This document shows, one piece after another, positions 1 to 5,712 of a DNA stretch of 13,239 nt (position 1 is its first letter; each line of letters begins with the position of its first letter). Origin of the DNA: SAR202 cluster bacterium (GTDB taxonomy: Bacteria > Chloroflexota > Dehalococcoidia > SAR202 > CAJWER01); assembly GCA_030740335.1 (NCBI GenBank), contig JASLXL010000203.1:1-13239 (forward strand), read 5' to 3'. Both the position numbers and the translations under genes were made by a program. The notes under the pieces are model-generated. The model made no database searches and was not told the DNA's origin. It saw only the letters and a list, made by a program, of their open reading frames with translations.

Positions 1-656
1 TCGACTATTTGCCTGCAAGTCCACTCAAAGACAACACAATCGATGCAGCCCAATACGGCCTGGATCAAGTGGCAGAGGTCCGACGTGCGGTCGGCCCGGA
101 CATCGAGGTTCTGGTCGATTGCCACAGCCGCTTCGACGAGCAAACCGCACCGGAGATCGCCAAGAGGCTCGCCGAGCATGGCGTCGGCTGGTTCGAGGAG
201 CCACTGCAGCCCATAACAGACCTCAACGGCCTCGCCAGGGTGGCATCGCAGGTAGACATTCCGACAGCAGGCGGAGAAGACGGCTATGGGAAAGAATTCT
301 TCAAGCGACTCGTCGAGTCTGGAGCGTCCATAATAGCCATGCCCGACGTCAAAGTCTGCGGAGGCACAGCCGAGACCCACCGCTCCGCAATCGCGGCCAC
401 CCGGGCAGGCGGCCGCGTCTCATTACACGGTCCCAGTGGCCCGCTATCCCTACTAGCAGGCGCTCACATTACAGCAGCCACCCCAAATGCAATGCCCTTG
501 GAATACGCCGCAAACCAGGTCCCCTGGCGCTCCGAAGTGACCACGCCACCCGAACACGTCCACGCTGGCCGCCTCATGCTCCCCACTAACCCAGGCACAG
601 GCGCAACCCTCGACGACAAGGTCGTAGCCCACCGAGGCAGACGCTGGCGCGTTTAG
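1..656 (+). CDS. Enolase-superfamily (mandelate racemase / galactonate dehydratase-like) enzyme, C-terminal part
   Basis: The reading frame is open to the left window edge, so the N-terminal capping domain and the first barrel strands lie outside; a TTG at 9 is only an internal codon. What remains is most of the TIM barrel. Counting from that TTG, the three metal ligands of the superfamily are visible: D37 in LVDCHSRFD, E63 in WFEEPL and E90 in GGEDGYG. They are followed by D113 in MPDVKVCGG and H140 in SLHGPSGP, at the place where this subgroup has its barrel-end His. The C-terminus (LMLPTNPGTGATLDD) is the usual family ending. Family members use Mg2+ to abstract a proton alpha to a carboxylate, most often dehydrating an aldonate or aldarate to a 2-keto-3-deoxy acid in the cytosol. 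The second-strand Lys motif that helps set specificity is at or beyond the edge, so the substrate cannot be named. The nearby rhamnose mutarotase and HpcH/HpaI aldolase fit an acid-sugar dehydratase. Confidence 0.87.
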   Translation, partial: DYLPASPLKDNTIDAAQYGLDQVAEVRRAVGPDIEVLVDCHSRFDEQTAPEIAKRLAEHGVGWFEEPLQPITDLNGLARVASQVDIPTAGGEDGYGKEFFKRLVESGASIIAMPDVKVCGGTAETHRSAIAATRAGGRVSLHGPSGPLSLLAGAHITAATPNAMPLEYAANQVPWRSEVTTPPEHVHAGRLMLPTNPGTGATLDDKVVAHRGRRWRV

Positions 657-703
657 CAGGCCGGCCAGACTGGGTGTGCAGAGGACGGAGCCCTTTGCTG
701 GGT

Positions 704-724
704 ATGTGAGGGTGCCCCTCACAT
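704..724 (+). terminator. Hairpin after the enolase-superfamily gene, possible terminator
   Basis: A perfect 9-bp inverted repeat (ATGTGAGGG / CCCTCACAT) with a 3-base loop lies 47 bases after the stop codon. It is followed by an interrupted T-rich stretch (730-747, with one run of four T) rather than a clean U-tract. It fits a weak Rho-independent terminator separating this gene from the exonuclease. The rest of 657-870 shows nothing coding. Confidence 0.45.
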
Positions 725-870
725 CTAAACTTCCGTTTTCTATTTGGAAAGAGGGATCGCCAGTCGGCTGAACGGGATTTTCGTGGCCCTCCAGCAGGCT
801 GTTGTAAGATGGCTGTGCACCGGGACCATTGCCCTGTGGACGCAATTCGCCTCAAATGAGGATACCTTCT

Positions 871-1749
871 ATGAAAGTCCATCTCGTCGACGGCACTTAC
901 GAGCTCTACCGCGCCCACTACGGCGTCCCGCCCTCCTCAACCCGTGACGGCCAGCCCGTAAGCGCCGTCCGTGGCCTGGTCGCGACCCTGCTAGCCCTTC
1001 TACGCGAGGACAGCGTCACCCACGTCGCATGCGCCTTCGATCACGTCGTCGAGTCATTTCGCAACAACATGTTCGACGGCTACAAGACCGGCGAAAGGGT
1101 ACCCGAAGAGTTGGCCAGCCAGTTCGCCCTGGCAGAGCGAGCAGCCGCGGCGGTCGGTGTCGTGGTTTGGCCAATGATCGAGTTCGAGGCCGACGACGCC
1201 ATCGGTACAGCGGCTGTCAGATGGGGCCCAGACCCGAATGTGGACCAGGTCGTGATCTGCTCACCGGACAAGGACATGATGCAGTTGGTGCGAGACCCGG
1301 AGGTCGTGTGTCTCGACCGTCGACGGGGCATCAGATACGACACCGCCGCGGTTGTCGAAAAGTTCGGGGTCGCACCCGAATCCATACCCGACTACCTCGG
1401 CCTCGTCGGCGACGCCGCCGACGGCATCCCGGGCGTGCCACGCTGGGGCGCCAAGTCCACAGCGATAATTCTAGAGCGCTACGGCCACCTCGAAAACATC
1501 CCCGACAACGCCCTGCTATGGGACGCCAGCCCTCGCGGAGCAAAGACCATGGCCGCGTCACTCAAAGAGCACAGAACCGAGGCAACCCTATACAAGGATC
1601 TGGCCACCTTGCGCATCGACGTACCTCTCACCGAGTCCCTCGAAGACCTCGAGTGGAGAGGCGCACACCGCGCCGACTACGAAAGCCTCTGCGACGACCT
1701 CGGCTTCACCACCATCCGCACTCTACCCCACCGCTGGGCCGGCGAGTAG
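871..1749 (+). CDS. Stand-alone 5'-3' exonuclease (PolA N-terminal domain / flap nuclease family)
   Basis: The 292-residue protein matches only the N-terminal nuclease domain of DNA polymerase I. No polymerase domain follows; the stop is clean and intergenic DNA comes next. Acidic metal-binding residues of the family are in place: D7 in LVDGTY, D57 in CAFDH, the EFEADD cluster (E106, D108, D109), D133 and D135 in SPDKD, and D181 and D184 in VGDAADGIPG. The latter continues into the helix-3-turn-helix DNA-binding segment (about 178-204, GIPGVPRWGAKSTA). The family removes RNA primers and 5' flaps during lagging-strand synthesis and repair, using two metal ions. I chose ATG 871 because GAGG at 858-861 lies 9 bases upstream and the protein then begins directly at the first strand (MKVHLVDG). 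An in-frame ATG at 856 and TTG at 829 lack such a site. It is unrelated in function to the catabolic neighbours and probably has its own promoter in 657-870. Confidence 0.88.
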   Translation: MKVHLVDGTYELYRAHYGVPPSSTRDGQPVSAVRGLVATLLALLREDSVTHVACAFDHVVESFRNNMFDGYKTGERVPEELASQFALAERAAAAVGVVVWPMIEFEADDAIGTAAVRWGPDPNVDQVVICSPDKDMMQLVRDPEVVCLDRRRGIRYDTAAVVEKFGVAPESIPDYLGLVGDAADGIPGVPRWGAKSTAIILERYGHLENIPDNALLWDASPRGAKTMAASLKEHRTEATLYKDLATLRIDVPLTESLEDLEWRGAHRADYESLCDDLGFTTIRTLPHRWAGE

Positions 1750-2054
1750 CCTGCCAATCACAGCACCGATTACTCCGGAAGGGGTACCCATGATCACGTA
1801 GGAGCAGGTCTATGACCCACTCTCCCGAGAGATCGTGAACAAATCACCTTCAGGTGGTCCAACGCCCCAAAATCCAAGTAGAGCCTATTCCCGTCTCCTA
1901 TGCAGTTACATGGATCTTTTCAATACAGCACAGTTGTACTAGCATAGGTTGGTTTCAAACAACAACACGCCCTCTTTCAAATCACTGAAATGATACACTT
2001 TTCCATACCCTTTCCCTTGATTTCCGGGGGGGGGGGGGGGCAAATTCAACCCGC
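1750..2054. other. Convergent non-coding region ending in a G15 run
   Basis: These 305 bases lie between the exonuclease stop and the mutarotase stop, which face each other. No credible reading frame, tRNA or clear terminator is visible. From about 1860 the DNA becomes clearly more A+T-rich than the genes. The last part holds the homopolymer listed separately. Confidence 0.6.
2026..2040. repeat. Homopolymer of 15 consecutive G
   Basis: Fifteen G in a row follow TTTCC and precede CAAATTC, 14 bases beyond the stop of the minus-strand mutarotase gene. No other homopolymer of this length occurs in the window. It could be a slippage-prone tract or an assembly or sequencing artefact joining two sequences. 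It lies outside any coding frame, so it cannot cause translational phase switching of a gene seen here. Confidence 0.9.
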
Positions 2055-2378
2055 TCACTCCGCGAAAAACACGTGCTGCAGCTCGAGCATTGACTGATCG
2101 GGAAGCGCTCCCGGCGGCACCTCGAAATAGGGTGCCATCATCTCCTGCCAGCGCCCGTTCACATCCTCGTCCTCCATGCCCGATAACGACACCTCCAGGC
2201 TCACCTCCGCCTCGAAGTAGCCGAATATCAGGCCGTCACCTGCCATGAACAGCGAGTAGTTGTGCCATCCGGTTCGCGATAGGGCCTCCAGCATCTCCGG
2301 CCAAACCGCCTCGTGATGCTTCTTGTACTCGTCCAGCATGTCCTCTCGTACCTTGAGCATGAAACCAGTTCGTTTGAT
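2055..2378 (-). CDS. rhaM: L-rhamnose mutarotase (RhaM / DUF718 family)
   Basis: Mutarotases of this family interconvert the alpha and beta anomers of L-rhamnose in the cytosol, supplying the form used by the next enzyme. The ferredoxin-like ~104-residue family is recognised from DEYKKHHEAVWPEM, HNYSLF, LIFGYFE and the C-terminal NGRWQEMMAPYF. Residues matching the Tyr and His known in the E. coli enzyme (Y18, H22, then Y41) sit at the same numbers if codon 1 is the ATC at 2376-2378. The conventional start, ATG at 2358-2360 (101 residues), would remove the conserved first strand (KRTGF) and has no SD site at a usable distance. The ATC has GGAGG at 2386-2390, 7 bases upstream. No ATG, GTG or TTG lies in frame between the upstream stop (2397-2399) and the ATG. 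The gene diverges from the amidohydrolase and is the only clear rhamnose gene here. Confidence 0.87.
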   Translation of the reverse strand: MKRTGFMLKVREDMLDEYKKHHEAVWPEMLEALSRTGWHNYSLFMAGDGLIFGYFEAEVSLEVSLSGMEDEDVNGRWQEMMAPYFEVPPGALPDQSMLELQHVFFAE

Positions 2379-2390
2379 GTCGCGGCCTCC
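2376..2390 (-). promoter_or_regulatory. Ribosome binding site pointing to an ATC start for rhaM
   Basis: On the minus strand GGAGG (2386-2390) is followed by seven bases and then ATC AAA CGA. The nearest in-frame ATG is 25 bases from this site. The spacing and the family N-terminus agree on the ATC. This decides the start, unless the ATC is itself a sequencing error or a mutation of ATG. Confidence 0.6.
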
Positions 2391-2518
2391 ATTTCTCTAC
2401 GACCTCGCAGGTGATTCCGTCCATGGTAGGTCGATCGAGGGGCCACGGCAAATGATCTGGTCCTCGAGGGTGATATCATTGCGGCCAGATACAAACTGAC
2501 CGCCAACGGAGACGGCAC
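2379..2518. promoter_or_regulatory. Divergent promoter region, rhaM / amidohydrolase
   Basis: The 140 bases between two outward-facing starts must hold the promoters of both genes. A TATCAT at 2474-2479 could be a -10 box for the plus-strand gene, but no convincing -35 box lies 16-18 bases before it. No clear operator palindrome is visible. Confidence 0.35.
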
Positions 2519-3655
2519 ATGGCCGACCAGCAGCTCGATCTGATCATTCGCGCCTGCAGAGTCTTTTGCGCAGACACCGGCCTCGACGGCCCTGGCGCTG
2601 TCGCGGTGCGCGGAGACCGTATCGTCGCCTCCGGTCCCAACGTTTCCGGCCCGGCCAAGCAGACACTCAATTTCCCAAAAGGCACGCTGCTGCCCGGTCT
2701 CGTAGACCTCCACACCCACCCCGGACCCGAAACATGGCGGTTCACGGTCGACGCCGACACCAACATGCTGGCCCGTGGCTCAACCACCGTGCTATCCCAG
2801 GGCGACGCCGGTTCGGCAACCTGGACTCACTACCGTGACAAGATCATTGACCGGGCCAAGACACGCATACGGTTGGCCATGAACGCCTCGGTACTAGGCG
2901 AGTACCTGGACCGTGGATGCGTCATCCACATGGAGGAGGTGGACGTGGACAGGTGTGTCGCGGCTATGGAGGACGGCGGCGACCTGATCTGGGGGGTTGC
3001 CATTCTACTGACGGCAAAGGCTACCGGTTACAACGACCCGCGAGAGATCATGCGGCGCTCCATAGAAATCGCCGAGCGCACCGGCAAGCCGATCATCTAC
3101 GGTCTGCGGCGCGAGCCCTCCGATTGGCCACTCGCCGAACAGCTAGCAATACTCAGACCCGGCGACATCTTTACGTACTGTTACCAGAACGATGCCGAGA
3201 GCATCGTGTCCGACGGCCGGATCGTCGACAGCGTCTGGGAGGCACGAGAGCGAGGCATCCTGTTCGACACCGGCTTCGGCATAGGCGGCCCCGACCTCGG
3301 AGTTGCAGAGGCCGCCATCAAAGATGGATTCCTTCCCGACACAGTCTCCACCGACGTCCACAACCGCCATCGCGGATACAATCCACCCCATGACATGCCC
3401 GGCACCCTGGCCCGCATCATATCTGTCGGTATGCCTGAGACCGAGGCCTTCAAGCGCTCCACCCTTCGTCCAGCCGAAGTCCTGGGCCTGGACGGTGAGA
3501 TCGGAACTCTGGCCCCAGGAGCCTGCGCAGACCTGACGGTCCTGAGCGACAGCCCAGAACCGATGCTCCTGGCGAACTCAGAAAACGGCGGACACCACGG
3601 CCCAATTCTGGAGCCCACCCTCACAGTCCGAGCCGGCGAGGTCGTGGCAACCTAG
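2519..3655 (+). CDS. Amidohydrolase-superfamily protein (EF0837/Atu3266-like deacetylase fold) with altered metal site
   Basis: The 378-residue protein has the family layout: a small beta domain at the N-terminus (DLIIRACRVF), an HxH motif opening the barrel (H65 and H67 in LVDLHTHPGP), the late Asp (D279 in VSTDVHNRH) and a C-terminal beta return (GALAPGACADLTVL-like). It resembles amidohydrolase/deacetylase proteins annotated as dihydroorotase-like, which normally bind two zinc ions and cleave amide or acetyl-ester bonds. By eye, the carboxylated-Lys position is L163, the strand-5 His (usually VHIG) is G195 in IIYGLRR, and the strand-6 His (usually THC) is Y220 in FTYCYQN. Only HxH and Asp remain, so it would be mononuclear or inactive. 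GGAG at 2508-2511, seven bases before ATG 2519, supports the start. It stands alone, divergent from rhaM. The substrate is unknown. Confidence 0.85.
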   Translation: MADQQLDLIIRACRVFCADTGLDGPGAVAVRGDRIVASGPNVSGPAKQTLNFPKGTLLPGLVDLHTHPGPETWRFTVDADTNMLARGSTTVLSQGDAGSATWTHYRDKIIDRAKTRIRLAMNASVLGEYLDRGCVIHMEEVDVDRCVAAMEDGGDLIWGVAILLTAKATGYNDPREIMRRSIEIAERTGKPIIYGLRREPSDWPLAEQLAILRPGDIFTYCYQNDAESIVSDGRIVDSVWEARERGILFDTGFGIGGPDLGVAEAAIKDGFLPDTVSTDVHNRHRGYNPPHDMPGTLARIISVGMPETEAFKRSTLRPAEVLGLDGEIGTLAPGACADLTVLSDSPEPMLLANSENGGHHGPILEPTLTVRAGEVVAT

Positions 3656-3998
3656 GAGTGCTGTCTAAGGGTCACCTATGGCAAACACGTCGAGTTCAAT
3701 GCTCTTCCGATTGCCTTCGTAATCAAATGTTCTCAGACTGAGACTCCCAACGATCCTATTCGCTATCTCGTAGCACCCATCCGTAGGTGTGACAGAGGTA
3801 TGATAGGCAGAGATCCATGCGTGTCCGTCCTTACATCTTCTGAGTCAGCCTGATACGATTCCTCGCGGCGAACGGCCGATCCATTATCGAGGGATTCCAT
3901 CGCCCAACGCTACCACAGGTTTCTGGTTGTTGAAAATGCCACTTTTGTCTGTTTTGATTTCGTCGGATACAGTAGTATGCTAGATAGCACAGCACACT
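3656..3998. other. Convergent non-coding region
   Basis: These 343 bases separate the stop of the amidohydrolase from the stop of the cupin. The DNA is richer in A+T than the genes. All frames are broken by stops, and no tRNA, long palindrome or clear terminator stands out; the short inverted repeat TGCTA-GA-TAGCA near 3978-3989 is too small to call. Confidence 0.55.
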
Positions 3999-4370
3999 CT
4001 ACCGATCAGGTCCATCTACGTTAAAGACCGGCGCACCGGCGCCTACTCGAAACAGTACCACCATCGATTCCGTGGTGCCCGGATTGGTCTCACGGTGCAC
4101 AGTATGGGCAGAAATATGGACGAAGTCACCCGCCCCGCCCTCAACGCCATCGTCCCCACCGGGGCCGAATTCGAAACGAGCCAGGCCCTCTACGATGTAG
4201 GCGTAGGTCTCGTAGTCTCCGTGGTGGTGCCATCCCGAGGCCGTGCCAGGCGCCACGCGGACCGTGCCCGTCCATATCCCGTCACCGGAAAAGGCCTGCG
4301 CCCGGATCATTCCCGGCGTCCCGCCCGACTCCGCCATGTCTCCGAAGGCAACAAGTTTCAGGGGTTCCAT
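3999..4370 (-). CDS. Small single-domain cupin protein
   Basis: This 123-residue protein is a single conserved beta-barrel (cupin). The first cupin motif is GWHHHGDYETYAYIVEG (about 46-62), with the His pair and Glu that bind a metal. The second is GDFVHISAHTVHRETN (about 81-96), whose last His completes the site. Small cupins of this type act as isomerases, dioxygenases or ligand-binding proteins. Nothing in the sequence picks between them, and it has no DNA-binding domain. ATG 4368-4370 is preceded by AGGAG (4378-4382) at 7 bases. It is transcribed away from the ABC permease and may share its control region. Confidence 0.8.
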   Translation of the reverse strand: MEPLKLVAFGDMAESGGTPGMIRAQAFSGDGIWTGTVRVAPGTASGWHHHGDYETYAYIVEGLARFEFGPGGDDGVEGGAGDFVHISAHTVHRETNPGTTESMVVLFRVGAGAPVFNVDGPDR

Positions 4371-4441
4371 CGGTTTGCTCCTGGATCTAGAAAGGATCGG
4401 TCAGCGGCGTCATGATACACTAGCACCGCGAACGCTCGGAC

Positions 4442-4466
4442 TGGATGGCCTGCGATAAACCATCCA
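4442..4466. promoter_or_regulatory. Inverted repeat in the cupin / permease divergent region, possible operator
   Basis: A perfect 7-bp inverted repeat (TGGATGG ... CCATCCA) with an 11-base centre lies midway between the two divergent starts (4370 and 4529). Position and symmetry suit a dimeric regulator, but a chance occurrence is possible. The whole 4371-4528 segment is presumed to hold both promoters. Confidence 0.35.
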
Positions 4467-4528
4467 TAACCCCTGCCGCGGCACTCGCCTTCCTGGCGTG
4501 AAGCTCGGTCGGAGAGGAGTGCTCACCA

Positions 4529-5545
4529 ATGCTGAACTTCATCGTCCGGCGCACGATGCTAGCTCTCCTCACCTTATGGGCCCTGTCGATCATCGCCTTC
4601 ATCGTGATCCAGCTCCCACCCGGCGACTACATCGACACCTACGTCACTGCCCTGCTCGAAGGCAGTGGCTCCCCCGGCGGAGGCGGCGCAACCGGCGGCG
4701 TTTTCTCAGAAACCGTAGCCCGCACACTCCGTGCCCAGCACGGCCTGGACAAGCCAATCCACATTCAGTACGCCAAATGGGCCTGGAACATGGTCCGGCT
4801 GGACTTCGGCCAGTCCCTGGAGTTCCAAAAACCGGTTGCCGAGCTGGTCACTGAACGATTATTGATGACGGTCATCCTGGCCGGCACGACCGCCCTGTTC
4901 GCCTGGGGCATCTCCATTCCCATCGGCATCTACTCGGCAGTCCGACAGCACAGCATCGAGGATTACACGTTCACTTTCCTTGGGTTCATGGGTCTTGCGA
5001 TCCCCGACTTCCTGCTGGCCCTGTGGCTCATGTGGATCATGTTCGTCTACTTCCCAGACGTGGGTATTGGCGGCTTATTTTCCAACGAGTACATCGAGGC
5101 GCCCTGGAGCTGGGGACGGGTCAAAGACCTGCTGTCACACCTCTGGATCGCCGCCTTCGTGATCGGCACCGCGGGAACGGCCGCCCTGATTCGCGTAATG
5201 AGGGCCAACCTGCTGGACGAACTGAACAAGCCGTACGTGACCACAGCGCGGGCAAAGGGGCTCCCCGAGTGGAAGCTGATACTGAAGTACCCGGTGAGGC
5301 TAGCGCTCAACCCGTTGGTCAGTACACTGGGCTACCTGCTACCTACATTAATGTCGGGCAGCGTCATCGTGTCCGTGGTACTCAGCCTGCCCACCGAGGG
5401 GCCGCTCCTGTTACAAGCGCTGGAGTCCGAGGACCTGTTCGTCTCCGCCACGATCGTACTGCTGTTGGGCACCCTGACTGTCATCGGGACGCTACTCTCA
5501 GACATCTTGCTTGGCATCCTCGATCCGAGGATACGGCTTAATTAG
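4529..5545 (+). CDS. ABC transporter permease, DppB/OppB type (dipeptide/oligopeptide/nickel family)
   Basis: The 338-residue inner-membrane protein has the N-terminal signature of the family (MLNFIVRRTMLALLTLWALS) followed by about six membrane segments, near 9-29, 113-135, 148-175, 203-223, 263-285 and 305-330. A periplasmic loop of about 80 residues lies between the first two. The EAA loop that docks to the ATPase is visible at 236-266 (YVTTARAKGLPEWKL), and the ending LGILDPRIRLN is typical. GAGGAG at 4514-4519, nine bases before ATG 4529, gives a strong start. Such permeases work with a DppC-type partner, two ATPases and a binding protein to import peptides, glycosides or oligosaccharides. 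None of these is intact here. The next frame on this strand begins one base after the stop but breaks off (see 5547-5705), so this gene is an orphan unless partners lie elsewhere. Confidence 0.9.
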   Translation: MLNFIVRRTMLALLTLWALSIIAFIVIQLPPGDYIDTYVTALLEGSGSPGGGGATGGVFSETVARTLRAQHGLDKPIHIQYAKWAWNMVRLDFGQSLEFQKPVAELVTERLLMTVILAGTTALFAWGISIPIGIYSAVRQHSIEDYTFTFLGFMGLAIPDFLLALWLMWIMFVYFPDVGIGGLFSNEYIEAPWSWGRVKDLLSHLWIAAFVIGTAGTAALIRVMRANLLDELNKPYVTTARAKGLPEWKLILKYPVRLALNPLVSTLGYLLPTLMSGSVIVSVVLSLPTEGPLLLQALESEDLFVSATIVLLLGTLTVIGTLLSDILLGILDPRIRLN

Positions 5546-5546
5546 A

Positions 5547-5705
5547 GTGACTTCTCATGAGGCGCTGGGCAATCTGAATGGGATAAGTCCCAGGCCTCCA
5601 TCCCGTCGTCAGGCAATAAGAGTTGGGAAAAATTTTCTGAGGGACACCCTCAGACGCCCACTACAGGGAATCCGCCCCTCTGCACACCCATGTCACCAAC
5701 CCTAA
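5547..5705 (+). pseudogene. Probable truncated start of a DppC-type permease gene
   Basis: A GTG one base after the permease stop opens a 52-codon frame. Its product has a polar, basic N-terminal tail ending in RVGKNFLRDTLRRPLQGI. DppC proteins start this way, with a cytoplasmic tail and an FxRDxLRxPL-like stretch just before the first membrane helix. Here the frame continues as IRPSAHPCHQP and stops, and no hydrophobic helix follows in any frame. The tight spacing is what a coupled dppB-dppC pair would show. I infer that the gene was cut after about 45 codons. The amidase terminator hairpin lies inside the remnant. Alternatively this is chance coding in an intergenic region; the resemblance is short. 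Confidence 0.4.
5628..5654 (-). terminator. Rho-independent terminator of the amidase gene
   Basis: Read on the minus strand, a perfect 8-bp stem (TCTGAGGG / CCCTCAGA) with a 3-base loop spans 5654-5636. It is followed by AAA and then five T (5632-5628). It lies about 60 bases after the amidase stop, so it probably ends the minus-strand transcript. Confidence 0.6.
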
Positions 5706-5712
5706 CAATTGC

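Noticed and set aside
453..918. Minus-strand frames around the enolase end and 657-870
   Set aside because: Their translations show no family pattern and overlap the conserved enolase C-terminus or the exonuclease start; they lack ribosome sites.
1029..1793. 254-codon plus-strand frame overlapping the exonuclease
   Set aside because: It is Arg/His-rich low-complexity translation, the usual alternative-frame shadow in GC-rich DNA, and shows no family pattern.
3978..3989. Short inverted repeat TGCTA-GA-TAGCA downstream of the cupin gene
   Set aside because: Five base pairs with a two-base loop and no T-tract is not enough for a terminator or operator call.
1750..3998. tRNA, attachment site or insertion-sequence remnants in the A+T-richer gaps (1750-2054, 3656-3998)
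   Set aside because: I looked for cloverleaf arms, terminal inverted repeats, target duplications and transposase fragments and saw none.
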